From Acholeplasmatales bacterium (GTDB lineage: Bacteria; Bacillota_I; Bacilli_A; Izemoplasmatales; Hujiaoplasmataceae): DNA of 11,402 nt. The notes under the pieces were generated by a model. The model was given only the letters and a program-made list of their open reading frames with translations, was not told where the DNA came from and ran no database searches. Position numbers and translations under genes: made by a program. Below are positions 1-7,909 of this stretch, piece after piece. Position 1 is the stretch's first letter. The number at the start of each line of letters is the position of its first letter. Where the stretch lies: the NCBI GenBank assembly GCA_003477305.1, contig DMTN01000046.1, positions 5,600-17,001 of the forward strand, written 5' to 3'.

Positions 1-1707
1 CCCCGCCTGATCAGCGGTCCGGCCGCCGTATGCATCGAAACATTCGGGCCAAACTACCATTCGGCGACGATCCTCGGGTTCGGCTTCGCGACCGCATCCG
101 GATCGTATTTCGTGGCTTTCGATACCTTCAAGAACACCCCCTCGCTCGTTACGTGGATGAGCGATCCTTCGATCGCAAAGGATACCTACGATCTGAAGCA
201 GATGAAAGTCGCCCTCAAGTGGGCGGGGTTCGACGCCAATGGGTTCCGCTTCGATTTGATGCTGGCAAGCTATCTCACCAATCCCAACCTGACCCGTGAC
301 GATTTCCGCTCCGTCGTCGCCAATTTCGGGTATGAAGCCGTCGCCTATGACGAGGAAGTCTTCGGCAAGGGGGCGAAATACGCCCTGCCGGAAGATCCCG
401 ACTTATATCGCCGGCACGCCGCCGAGAAGGCCGTCGCGGTGCGCGACCTGAAGGCGAAGATCCTCGCCGTGAACGCTTCCTACGATCAGACCGACCTGCT
501 CGAAAAAATCGAGATTCCGCTCGCCGAAACGCTCGCGGACATGGAATATGCCGGCATCAAGGTCGATCTCGAAGCGCTCGAAGCGTTCGGCACCGACCTC
601 GCCGCGCGGGCGGCGATCCTCGAAAAGGACATTTACGGACTCGCGGGCGAAGAATTCAACATCAACAGCACGAAGCAGCTCGGCACGATCCTCTTTGAAA
701 AGCTTGCCCTCCCCTATTATAAAAAGACGAAAAGCGGCTATTCGACCGACGCGTCCGTGCTCGAACAGCTGGCCGGCTTCCATCCGATCGTCGACAAGAT
801 CACCGACTACCGGTCGGCCACGAAACTTTACTCGACCTACTACGAAGGCATCCGGGCCGCGACCCAAGTCAAACACGACGGACGCGTCCACACCATCTAC
901 AAGCAGACGCTGACCCAGACCGGTCGGCTTTCTTCGATCGAACCGAACCTCCAGAACATCCCGGTCCGCACCGAGGAAGGCAAGGAACTGCGACGCATCT
1001 TCATTCCGTCCGATGCCTCAAGCCTGCTTTACTCGTGCGACTATTCGCAGATCGAACTGCGGGTTCTCGCGGAAATGGCGCATGTCGAAAACATGATCGA
1101 AGCGTTTCATCGCGGCGATGACATCCACACCCATACGGCCCGCCTCGTCTTCAACAGGCAGGATGTCACGCCGGATCAGCGCCGGCAGGCGAAAGCCGTC
1201 AATTTCGGTCTCATCTATGGCAAGACCTCCTGGGGTCTCGCCGAGGATTTGAAGATTTCGCCCAAGCAGGCGGAGGCGTTCATCGCCGATTATTTCGTCA
1301 AACTCCCCGAGATCAAGATTTATATGAACGCGGCCATCGACGACGCCAAGACCAAGGGTTACGTGACGACGCTGTTCCAACGTCGCCGCTACATCCCGGA
1401 AATCAACGCCGACAACTATATGGTCCGTGAAAACGGGAAACGGATGGCGATGAACGCGCCGATCCAGGGAACCGCCGCGGACATCCTGAAAATCGCGATG
1501 GTGAAAATTCGCGATGAATTCCTGCGTCGCGGCCTCAAGTCGCGGATCATCCTGCAGATCCACGACGAGCTTGTCTTCGACGTGCCGATCACGGAAAAAG
1601 CGACCGTCGCCGATGTCGTCGTCGACCTGATGGAGCACGCCGTCGCCTTCCATGTCCCGCTCAAGGTCGAAGGCGATTTCGGCAGAAATCTTTACGAGGT
1701 GAAATGA
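1..1707 (+). CDS. polA: DNA polymerase I, 3' part (5' end outside window)
   Basis: Family A DNA polymerase, which fills gaps in repair and removes Okazaki primers. The reading frame is open from base 1, so 568 C-terminal residues are visible and roughly the first 300 (the 5'-3' nuclease if present, and part of the next domain) are missing. Residue numbers here are for this fragment. Polymerase motif A (DYSQIELRVL) starts at residue 347, motif B (RRQAKAVNFGLIYG) at 394, and motif C (QIHDELVFDV) has its catalytic HDE at bases 1561-1569. The 3'-5' exonuclease-like domain (about 1-180) appears inactive. The first acidic pair is replaced near residues 12-14 (IET), and the YxxxD motif III reads H139xxxK143, as in Bacillus-type Pol I. 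The downstream mutM starts one base after the stop. The identification is secure; only the absent N-terminus is unknown. Confidence 0.97.
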   Translation, partial: PRLISGPAAVCIETFGPNYHSATILGFGFATASGSYFVAFDTFKNTPSLVTWMSDPSIAKDTYDLKQMKVALKWAGFDANGFRFDLMLASYLTNPNLTRDDFRSVVANFGYEAVAYDEEVFGKGAKYALPEDPDLYRRHAAEKAVAVRDLKAKILAVNASYDQTDLLEKIEIPLAETLADMEYAGIKVDLEALEAFGTDLAARAAILEKDIYGLAGEEFNINSTKQLGTILFEKLALPYYKKTKSGYSTDASVLEQLAGFHPIVDKITDYRSATKLYSTYYEGIRAATQVKHDGRVHTIYKQTLTQTGRLSSIEPNLQNIPVRTEEGKELRRIFIPSDASSLLYSCDYSQIELRVLAEMAHVENMIEAFHRGDDIHTHTARLVFNRQDVTPDQRRQAKAVNFGLIYGKTSWGLAEDLKISPKQAEAFIADYFVKLPEIKIYMNAAIDDAKTKGYVTTLFQRRRYIPEINADNYMVRENGKRMAMNAPIQGTAADILKIAMVKIRDEFLRRGLKSRIILQIHDELVFDVPITEKATVADVVVDLMEHAVAFHVPLKVEGDFGRNLYEVK

Positions 1708-1708
1708 C

Positions 1709-3136
1709 ATGCCCGAACTTCCGGAAGTAGAAACGATCCGGCGCACGCTCGAACCCCGGCTCGTCGGAAAGACGATCGCGCAAGTCGACGTTCATTGCGA
1801 GCGCATCATCCACGGTCTCGAACCGGCCGCCTTCAGCGCCCGTCTCAAGGGTCAGACCGTCGCCTCGCTCGGCCGCTTCGGCAAATATCTGTTCTTCGTC
1901 CTCGACGACATCTCGCTCGTTTCGCATCTCCGGATGGAGGGAAAATACTTTCTCAAACCGGCCGTCGATCCCCTCGCGAAACACGAACACGTCGTCTTCC
2001 GCTTCACCGACGGATCCTCGCTTCGCTATCATGACACGCGCAAGTTCGGCACGATGGAACTCGTTCCCAAAGGCAAGGAACTGCGTCTGAAGGCAATCGA
2101 CGCGATGGGTCCCGAACCCGCTTCCGCGGCCTTCTCGGGAGCCTATCTGGCCCGCCGCGGAAACACGGCGGCCCGCCCCGTCAAAGCGTTTCTGCTCGAT
2201 CAGACCGTCGTCGCGGGACTCGGCAACATCTATGTCGACGAAACCCTCTTTCGGGCCCTCGTCCATCCCATGACGCTGGCGAAGCATTTGCTCCGGAGCG
2301 AATGGGACCGGATCGCCGTTGCAGCGAAGCAGGTCATCGAACGCGCCGTTTCAGACGGCGGCACGACGATCCGCAGTTATGTATCAAGTCTCGGCGTCAG
2401 CGGCATGTTCCAGACCGAACTGCGGGTCCACATGCAGAAGGACAAACCATGCATGATGTGCGGCGCGACGATCGTCAAAACGGTCGTCGGCGGCCGCGGA
2501 ACGTACCTATGCCCGCACTGCCAGATCCAGAAACCGGGAAAGGGACTCGTCGTCGGCCTGACCGGCGGGATCGCCTCCGGCAAGTCCGCCGTGCAGCGGC
2601 TCTTCCGCAAGGCCGGTTATCCGGTTCTGGACGCCGACGCCGTCTATAAAGATTTGTCAAAAAGCGGGAAAGTATTGTATAATGACATCGTAGCCGCCTT
2701 CGGTTCCGGCATTCAGGACGCATTCGGCGAAATCGACCGTGCCGTCCTCGCAAAAATCGTCTTTCGGGACGCCGCCGCCCGCGAGCGTCTGAACGCGATC
2801 GCCCACCCGGCCGTCCGCGCCGCGATGCTCGCGTGGATCGAAGATCAGAAGCGACAGGGCGCCGAACTCGTCGTCGCAAGCGTGCCGCTTTTGTTCGAAG
2901 CGGGATTCGAGACGTTCTGCGATGCGACGGTCGCGATCTGGTGTCCCCCGCGGATCCAGCTACAACGGCTCATGAAACGCAACGGAATCACCCGCGAAGA
3001 AGCCCTGCGCCGCATCGGCGCGCAGATGCCGCTCAAGGAAAAATGCCGCAAGGCGACGCATCAAATCGACAATGCGGGAACCCGCCGAAAACTCCACGAG
3101 GAGTTCGTAACGGTGCTCGCCATCCTAAGGAGTTGA
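1709..3136 (+). CDS. mutM-coaE: MutM (Fpg) DNA glycosylase fused to dephospho-CoA kinase CoaE
   Basis: One 475-residue frame carries two complete enzymes. Residues 1-273 are formamidopyrimidine-DNA glycosylase, which excises 8-oxoguanine and FaPy. It has the N-terminal PE catalytic residues (P2, E3), K59 in GRFGK, intercalating residues M76, R111 and F113, the H2TH segment around 166-180 (QTVVAGLGNIYVDE), and a C-terminal zinc finger with C248, C251, C268, C271 and R263. Residues about 281-475 are dephospho-CoA kinase, the last step of CoA synthesis. They contain the P-loop GGIASGKS (286-293), DAD (308-310), the HP pair at 366-367 and VPLLFEAG near 392-399. Only about seven residues join them (IQKPGKG), with no stop and no ATG, GTG or TTG near the junction that could start CoaE alone. 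The start is set by GAGGTG at 1696-1701, inside the end of polA. In Bacillus the two are separate genes in this order, so fusion is plausible. A sequencing error that removed a stop is the alternative. Confidence 0.95.
   Translation: MPELPEVETIRRTLEPRLVGKTIAQVDVHCERIIHGLEPAAFSARLKGQTVASLGRFGKYLFFVLDDISLVSHLRMEGKYFLKPAVDPLAKHEHVVFRFTDGSSLRYHDTRKFGTMELVPKGKELRLKAIDAMGPEPASAAFSGAYLARRGNTAARPVKAFLLDQTVVAGLGNIYVDETLFRALVHPMTLAKHLLRSEWDRIAVAAKQVIERAVSDGGTTIRSYVSSLGVSGMFQTELRVHMQKDKPCMMCGATIVKTVVGGRGTYLCPHCQIQKPGKGLVVGLTGGIASGKSAVQRLFRKAGYPVLDADAVYKDLSKSGKVLYNDIVAAFGSGIQDAFGEIDRAVLAKIVFRDAAARERLNAIAHPAVRAAMLAWIEDQKRQGAELVVASVPLLFEAGFETFCDATVAIWCPPRIQLQRLMKRNGITREEALRRIGAQMPLKEKCRKATHQIDNAGTRRKLHEEFVTVLAILRS
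2654..2683 (+). promoter_or_regulatory. Candidate internal promoter within the coaE half
   Basis: TTGTCA at 2654-2659 is followed after 18 bases by a perfect TATAAT at 2678-2683, inside the coaE coding region. This is an AT-rich island in otherwise GC-rich DNA, and the codons used here (TTG, TCA, AAA, GTA, TTG, TAT, AAT) differ from the C/G-ending codons around it. If active, it would start transcription near 2690 and feed the 121-aa gene, dnaB and dnaI. The spacing is one base above the optimum. This is a sequence-based guess only. Confidence 0.4.
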
Positions 3137-3140
3137 CGCC

Positions 3141-3506
3141 ATGTCCATTACCAGTTTCTTCATGACCACCTGCGAAACCCGCGAACTTCATCCGGATGCG
3201 CTTTTGCGGACCCATTATTACCGCAACTCGTTCAAGGACATCCTCGCCGCGGTCCAGAAGATCGCCGAAAAAGCGTCGCTCGACGTCAGGGACATCAACG
3301 AGACGCACGGCGAAATCTATCTTCTCGGCAATGGCTTCGACGCCATCATGACGGTCGCGCAGATCACGCCGATCGAATCCGGCATCGATCTTAAAATCAA
3401 CTATTTCAGTTTCGTCGGTCTCGACCGTCCCAAGAAAAAAGCGCTCGAACTGTTCAAGCATCTCGACGGCCTTCTGAAATTCAAGGGCGTCTCGCTGCAT
3501 CCCTGA
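3141..3506 (+). CDS. Uncharacterised 121-aa protein in the replication operon
   Basis: I do not recognise this protein. It is 121 residues long with no signal peptide and no clear membrane segment, so it is probably cytosolic. By eye it reads as an N-terminal segment, a helix (about 30-46), three or four strands (about 48-90, e.g. GEIYLLGNGFDAIMTVAQI and GIDLKINYFSFVGL) and a C-terminal basic amphipathic helix (about 95-113, RPKKKALELFKHLDGLLKFK). There is one cysteine (C11) and no nucleotide-binding or zinc motif. AAGGAG at 3127-3132, overlapping the end of mutM-coaE, supports the ATG at 3141, and dnaB begins eight bases after its stop. In Bacillus nrdR lies between coaE and dnaB. This protein has neither the zinc ribbon nor the ATP cone of NrdR, so it is not that gene. 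Its position suggests co-expression with primosome genes but does not prove a role in replication. Confidence 0.8.
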   Translation: MSITSFFMTTCETRELHPDALLRTHYYRNSFKDILAAVQKIAEKASLDVRDINETHGEIYLLGNGFDAIMTVAQITPIESGIDLKINYFSFVGLDRPKKKALELFKHLDGLLKFKGVSLHP

Positions 3507-3514
3507 GGCCGGAC

Positions 3515-4747
3515 ATGGAGCGCGTGCGCAGAAGCGACCTGTTTTTTGTCCATACCCGGACGATGGCGTCGACGGCCGATCTTCAGGCGCTGGCGCTGCT
3601 CTACCAGCCGCTGGTCGGCGTGACGGCGTTTTCGCTCTATCTAACGCTCTTCGCGCTCATGAACAAATCGACCCTCGTCTCCGAGAAGTACCTGCATTCC
3701 GATCTTGAAAGCATCCTCGACGTCCAACTCGAAAGCCTCGAGGCGGCACGCTTCAAACTGGAGGCGGCCGGGCTCCTTACGACCGCGTTCAAAAGCGACT
3801 GTTTCCTGTATGAACTAATTCTACCGATGTCGGCGTCGAGCTTTGTCAACGACGGCGTCCTCGGCCAGTATCTCAAAGCCGCCGTCACCGAAGAGCGGTA
3901 TGCGAAGATCATCAAACTGTTCAAGACCGCCAAGGTCACCCGCGACGGCTATATGGACCTGACGAAGGCGTTCGACGAAGTCTTTCCGGCCCTGCCTTCC
4001 GAAGGCGCCGAATCGGAGGCCGATCTGGCCGGCCGGGTGCGATCGAAATCGATCCGGGTCCGTCATTCCACCTTTGATTTCCGGCTCTTCACCGAAAGCA
4101 TGACCCCCGAATTCTTCGATCCCGCCCAACTGACCGATGTCGTCAGAAACAAGATCGACAACCTCGCCTACGTGTACGGCCTCGACGAACTCGGGATGAA
4201 AGACGTCTGGCTGCGCGCCGTCGACAAGACCAAGCCGGTCGATCTCACCCGTCTCGCCTCGTTCGCCCGCGACGCCTACAAGATTTCCTCCCGGAACGTC
4301 GAACCCACCCCGGAAACAGCGGAAGCGCCGTCGCATCCGGTCGAAACGACGGATCCGGCGACTTACTTCAGCGCCGTTTCCCCGAAGGAACTTCTTGAGG
4401 AAATGTCCGGCGGGAAAGTCGCCGTCGCCGATCTGCGGATCGTCGAGCGGCTGTTGAACGAAATCGGCCTCGACAAGGGCGTCACAAACGTCATGCTCGC
4501 GTATGTGCTCAAGAACAACCACGGCGACATGCCGTCCTACGAATACTTCGAAAAGATCGGTTTGTCGTGGAAGCGGAACCGCATCGACGCGGTGGCGATC
4601 GCGGTCGACTACGTCAAGCATCTCAACGCCGAATACGAAAAGAAACGCGATTCCGGCGCCGCCCGCAAGGCCGGCCGCTACGGCAAGGAAGACAAGCCGG
4701 ACGTCAAGATCGACTGGCTCGACGAATACATGAAATCGATCCAGTGA
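3515..4747 (+). CDS. dnaB: Replication initiation and membrane attachment protein DnaB (Bacillota type)
   Basis: This is the Bacillota DnaB/DnaD-family primosome protein, not the helicase that carries the same name in E. coli. In Bacillus subtilis it acts with DnaD and DnaI to load the replicative helicase at oriC and at stalled forks. The 410-residue product has the characteristic YQPLVGVTAFSLYLTL near residues 30-45 in the first winged-helix domain. A proline-rich linker runs from about 262 to 285. The C-terminal DnaD-like helical domain (about 303-375) ends in YFEKIGLSWKRNRIDAVAIAVDYV. The basic tail and final DWLDEYM resemble DnaB/DnaD tails. It is somewhat shorter than the B. subtilis protein. 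The start at 3515 follows a weak GAGG (3505-3508) that overlaps the previous stop, suggesting translational coupling. An ATG at 3563 would remove the conserved N-terminus. dnaI follows after 13 bases, as in other Bacilli. Confidence 0.93.
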   Translation: MERVRRSDLFFVHTRTMASTADLQALALLYQPLVGVTAFSLYLTLFALMNKSTLVSEKYLHSDLESILDVQLESLEAARFKLEAAGLLTTAFKSDCFLYELILPMSASSFVNDGVLGQYLKAAVTEERYAKIIKLFKTAKVTRDGYMDLTKAFDEVFPALPSEGAESEADLAGRVRSKSIRVRHSTFDFRLFTESMTPEFFDPAQLTDVVRNKIDNLAYVYGLDELGMKDVWLRAVDKTKPVDLTRLASFARDAYKISSRNVEPTPETAEAPSHPVETTDPATYFSAVSPKELLEEMSGGKVAVADLRIVERLLNEIGLDKGVTNVMLAYVLKNNHGDMPSYEYFEKIGLSWKRNRIDAVAIAVDYVKHLNAEYEKKRDSGAARKAGRYGKEDKPDVKIDWLDEYMKSIQ

Positions 4748-4760
4748 GGAGGGGTGAAGG

Positions 4761-5663
4761 ATGAAAAAACTGAACGAGTTCTTAAACGGCTTTCCGTCGT
4801 CGACCGGCGCCGATGATACGATCGACCGGCTGCTCGAGGACCCCGTGATCAACGCTTTTGTCCTGAAGAACGACCTGACCCACGGAGAGACCGTCCGCGC
4901 CATCAACAGCTTCCTCGTCTTCAAGGAGGGGAAAGACATCTGCGCGACGTGCCGCGGCCTGTATGAATGCAAGCTTGCGACCGAAGGGATGACTCCCGTC
5001 CTCGACCTCTACGGCAAGGAAATCGAAGTCTCCTATCGGAAATGCCGCTACAACCTCTCCGATTCCACGCTCGAACGGATCGACGCCCTCTACGTCCCGC
5101 GGAAAGTCTTCGTGGCCGACATCACCGACTTCGACCTGATCGGACCGGTGCGCAAGGAAATCCACAAATACATGGTCGACTTCCTCAACCGCTATTCGCG
5201 CACCAACCCGATGAAGGGCATGTATCTTTCCGGCGTCTTCGGCGGCGGAAAGACCTACATCCTCGCCTGCATGGCCAACGAACTCGCCAAGAAGGGCTAC
5301 CGGAGCGTCTTCGCCTACTATCCCGACCTCGTCCGCGAATTGAAATCCTCGATCGGCGAAGGCAACCTCGAAGAACGGATCCGCCAGCTCAAGACGGTCG
5401 ACGTGCTGTTCCTCGATGACATCGGCGGCGAAACGGTCAGCCCGTTCATCCGCGACGAAGTCCTCGGCCCGATCCTGCAGCACCGCGTCCTCGACGAACT
5501 CCCGACCTTCTTCGCCTCCAACATCAAGATGAAGACGATCATCGAGGCGATGATGCTCAACACCTCGGACATCGAGCGTTCCAAGGCGATCCGCATTTTC
5601 GAACGCATCCGCGAACTCACCGTCGAATTCGAACTCACCGAGAAACCGACGCGACGCTCTTGA
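4761..5663 (+). CDS. dnaI: Primosomal helicase loader DnaI
   Basis: AAA+ ATPase that loads the replicative helicase onto DNA together with DnaB and DnaD. The 300-residue length is usual for the family. The N-terminal half carries the zinc-binding helicase-interaction domain, with cysteines at 61, 64, 70 and 95 (C61xxC64 and the YRKC at 92-95). The Bacillus protein uses three Cys and one His, so which residue is the fourth ligand here is uncertain. The ATPase domain has Walker A GVFGGGKT (158-165), Walker B LFLDDIGG (216-223, D219 and D220), sensor 1 asparagine N254 in FFASN, and an arginine-rich sensor 2 segment RIFERIREL (278-286). AGGAGGGG at 4747-4754, six bases before the ATG, is one of the strongest ribosome-binding sites in the window. 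The thrS promoter overlaps the stop codon, and no terminator lies between dnaI and that promoter. Confidence 0.95.
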   Translation: MKKLNEFLNGFPSSTGADDTIDRLLEDPVINAFVLKNDLTHGETVRAINSFLVFKEGKDICATCRGLYECKLATEGMTPVLDLYGKEIEVSYRKCRYNLSDSTLERIDALYVPRKVFVADITDFDLIGPVRKEIHKYMVDFLNRYSRTNPMKGMYLSGVFGGGKTYILACMANELAKKGYRSVFAYYPDLVRELKSSIGEGNLEERIRQLKTVDVLFLDDIGGETVSPFIRDEVLGPILQHRVLDELPTFFASNIKMKTIIEAMMLNTSDIERSKAIRIFERIRELTVEFELTEKPTRRS

Positions 5664-5687
5664 CTTTGACCGAACTTGTAATATAAT
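5660..5687 (+). promoter_or_regulatory. Sigma-A-type promoter for thrS
   Basis: TTGACT (5660-5665), a 16-base spacer and perfect TATAAT (5682-5687). The -35 box overlaps the dnaI stop codon. Transcription would begin near 5694, just ahead of the T-box leader. Readthrough from dnaI is also possible because no terminator separates them. Confidence 0.75.
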
Positions 5688-5693
5688 AAGATA

Positions 5694-5920
5694 TAAGAAA
5701 CGCCCTATCAGGCATTGAAGGGGACACGATCGCGATCAAACGCACAAGCGAGGACGGATTTGGTGCGAGCCGTCTTGCGGACATCGTCGATTACCACCTC
5801 CGAGCCGGTCTTCGAAAAGACCCGCAGCCCGCGTTACAGGCAATGAGCGCCGGAAGCAATTTCCGGAATCAAGGTGGCACCACGGTCGACAGATCGCCCT
5901 TCGTTTGAAGGGCGATTTTT
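5694..5920 (+). ncRNA. Threonine T-box leader of thrS
   Basis: T-box riboswitch that senses uncharged tRNA-Thr and controls termination before thrS. The hallmark T-box sequence AAGGTGGCACCACGG lies at 5871-5885. Stem I can be built from ACGAT 5726-5730 with ATCGT 5783-5787, CGCA 5741-5744 with TGCG 5776-5779, and GACGG 5753-5757 with CCGTC 5770-5774, capped by an apical loop containing TTGGTGCGAG. The specifier is ACC, a threonine codon. ACC at 5793-5795 is preferred over the tandem ACC at 5796-5798 because the next base is then the usual purine (A5796). Stem III is a perfect 6-bp hairpin (5807-5812 with 5817-5822), and another hairpin lies at 5850-5866. The antiterminator pairs 5871-5874 with 5898-5901 and 5883-5887 with 5892-5896, which excludes the terminator stem. 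Start and pairings are my manual model. Confidence 0.93.
5893..5920 (+). terminator. T-box regulated terminator before thrS
   Basis: A 10-bp perfect stem (5893-5902 with 5907-5916) with loop GTTT is followed by a T run (5916-5920). Its 5' arm shares bases 5893-5901 with the antiterminator. Binding of uncharged tRNA-Thr would therefore disrupt it and allow thrS transcription. Confidence 0.9.
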
Positions 5921-5943
5921 AATTTATTACAGGAGGCAATCCC

Positions 5944-7851
5944 ATGATCAAGATCAGTTTCCCCGACGGTTCGTCGCGCGAGTACGAAAGCCCGGTTTCC
6001 GGTTTTCAAATCGCCCAGTCGATCTCGCCCTCGCTTGCCAAGAAATGCGTCGCCGTCAAGGTAAACGGCGAACTGCTCGATTTGAACCGTCCGTTCGCTT
6101 TCGACGCAGCGATCCAGCTCATCACCGAAACGGATCCCCTCGCCCTCGAAATCCTGCGCCATTCCGCCGCCCATCTTTTGGCCGAGGCGGTCCGTTCGCT
6201 ATATCCTTCCGCCAAGTTCGGCGTCGGACCGGCGATCGAGGAAGGCTTCTATTACGACATCGATCTCGGCGACGTCGTCCTGACCGAAGGCGACCTGCCC
6301 GCGATCGAAAAGGCGATGCAGAAGCTCGCCGCCGAGAACAAGTCGGTCGTTCGCCGCGAAGCGTCGAAGGCCGAGGCGCTCGCCGCGTTCGCCGCGGATC
6401 CCTACAAGACCGAACTGATCGGCGCGCTCCCCGACGGTGAGATCATCACCCTGTATTCGCAGGGAAACTTCACCGACCTCTGCCGTGGTCCGCATCTGCC
6501 GAGCGCGAAATGGCTCCGCTACTTCAAGCTGACGAGCCTCGCCGGCGCCTACTGGCGCGGCGATTCCAAAAACAAGCAGCTCACCCGCGTCTACGGCACC
6601 GCGTTCTACACCGAAAAAGAACTCGCCGATTTCCTGTTTCTGGTCGAAGAACGCAAGAAGAGAGACCATCGCAAGCTCGGCAAGGAGCTCGATTTGTTCA
6701 TGCTTTCGGAATTCGGCCCCGGCTTCCCGTTCTGGCTCCCGAAAGGCATGATCCTGCGCCGCGAGCTTGAGAACTTCTGGTACAAGGTCCACGTCAGGGA
6801 AGGCTACAAGCTGATCCAGACGCCGATCATGCTGAACAAGGACCTCTGGGTCATCTCCGGCCACTGGCTGAACTACCGCGAGAACATGTACACCTCGACG
6901 ATCGACGACATGGAGTTTGCGATCAAACCGATGAACTGCCCCGGCGGGATGCTCGTCTACAAGCGCGACATCCATTCCTACAAGGACTTCCCGCTGAAGG
7001 TCGGAGAACTCGGATTGGTCCATCGCCATGAGGCTTCCGGCGCCCTGAACGGACTCTTCCGGGTCCGCAACTTCACCCAGGACGACGCCCACATCTTCAT
7101 GACCGAAGACATGATCGTCCATGAAATCCAGGAACTGGTCCGACTCTTCGAGTATGTGTATTCGGTCTTCGGGCTCACCTATCACATCGAACTCTCCACC
7201 CGACCGCTGGAGAAGTACATCGGCGACATCGCCACCTGGGACCGCGCCGAAAAGGCGCTCGCCGACGCCCTGAACGGCATCGGGAAACCCTTCAAGCTGA
7301 ACCCCGGGGACGGTGCTTTCTACGGTCCGAAGCTCGACTTCAAACTGCGCGACTCGATGAACCGGATCTGGCAGTGCGGCACGATCCAGCTCGACATGAA
7401 CCTGCCGGAACGGTTCGATCTCACCTACATCGACCAAAACGGCGAGAAGAAGCGTCCGGTCATGCTCCACCGCGCGCTGTTCGGTTCGATCGAACGCTTC
7501 ATCGGCATCCTGATCGAACATTATGCCGGCGCCTTCCCGACCTGGCTCGCCCCGGTCCAGATCAAACTCATCCCGGTCAACAACGCCTTCCACGCCGTCT
7601 ACGCCAAGGAACTCTTCGACCTCTTCGTCGATCACGACCTCCGCGTCGAGATGGACGACCGCGAAGAGAAACTCGGCTATAAAATCCGCGAGGCGCAGAC
7701 CCTCAAGATCCCGTATCAACTCGTCCTCGGCGACAAGGAAGTCCTTGATCGCACCGTCACCTACCGCCGTTACGGAGAGCAGGAACAGACGACGCTTCCG
7801 ATCGCCGACTTCATCGCCCTCGTCAAGTCGGAAAAGCCGAAAAGCAACTGA
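5944..7851 (+). CDS. thrS: Threonyl-tRNA synthetase
   Basis: Class II synthetase that charges tRNA-Thr in the cytosol. The 635 residues match the usual full-length bacterial enzyme. An N-terminal TGS domain (about 1-60) is followed by the editing domain (about 65-225), with H73xxxH77 and the C180/H184 pair that hydrolyse mischarged Ser-tRNA-Thr. The catalytic core spans about 245-535. Its zinc ligands are C332 (MNCPGGM), H383 (QDDAHIF) and H509 (MLHRALFGS), two residues offset from E. coli C334, H385 and H511. Motif 2 is FRVRNFTQDDAHIF, and motif 3 is around HRALFGSIERFIG. The anticodon-binding domain follows (about 537-635). AGGAGG at 5931-5936 sits seven bases before the ATG and lies just after the T-box terminator. 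Nothing is missing or odd in the protein. Confidence 0.98.
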   Translation: MIKISFPDGSSREYESPVSGFQIAQSISPSLAKKCVAVKVNGELLDLNRPFAFDAAIQLITETDPLALEILRHSAAHLLAEAVRSLYPSAKFGVGPAIEEGFYYDIDLGDVVLTEGDLPAIEKAMQKLAAENKSVVRREASKAEALAAFAADPYKTELIGALPDGEIITLYSQGNFTDLCRGPHLPSAKWLRYFKLTSLAGAYWRGDSKNKQLTRVYGTAFYTEKELADFLFLVEERKKRDHRKLGKELDLFMLSEFGPGFPFWLPKGMILRRELENFWYKVHVREGYKLIQTPIMLNKDLWVISGHWLNYRENMYTSTIDDMEFAIKPMNCPGGMLVYKRDIHSYKDFPLKVGELGLVHRHEASGALNGLFRVRNFTQDDAHIFMTEDMIVHEIQELVRLFEYVYSVFGLTYHIELSTRPLEKYIGDIATWDRAEKALADALNGIGKPFKLNPGDGAFYGPKLDFKLRDSMNRIWQCGTIQLDMNLPERFDLTYIDQNGEKKRPVMLHRALFGSIERFIGILIEHYAGAFPTWLAPVQIKLIPVNNAFHAVYAKELFDLFVDHDLRVEMDDREEKLGYKIREAQTLKIPYQLVLGDKEVLDRTVTYRRYGEQEQTTLPIADFIALVKSEKPKSN

Positions 7852-7859
7852 ACCGTTCA

Positions 7860-7888
7860 AGAGAATCGCCGCCCGCGATTCTCTTTTT
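7860..7888 (+). terminator. Rho-independent terminator after thrS
   Basis: A perfect 10-bp stem (7860-7869 with 7875-7884), loop CGCCC and a run of five T (7884-7888) begin nine bases after the thrS stop. It separates thrS from the pdxST unit, which has its own promoter. Confidence 0.93.
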
Positions 7889-7909
7889 CCTCTCTGGTCC
7901 TATCACATT

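Noticed and set aside
2536..2560. Separate translation start for CoaE
   Set aside because: A Shine-Dalgarno-like GGGAAAGGGA is present, but no ATG, GTG or TTG follows in frame before the P-loop.
3141..3506. nrdR, expected by synteny between coaE and dnaB
   Set aside because: There is no CxxC zinc ribbon and no ATP-cone motif. The protein has a single cysteine.
6199..7860. A 553-codon open frame on the minus strand opposite thrS, and similar long minus-strand frames opposite dnaB, dnaI and polA
   Set aside because: They mirror genes with strong G/C third-position bias, their translations are low-complexity mixes rich in Asp, Glu, Val and Arg, and they lie opposite clearly conserved proteins.
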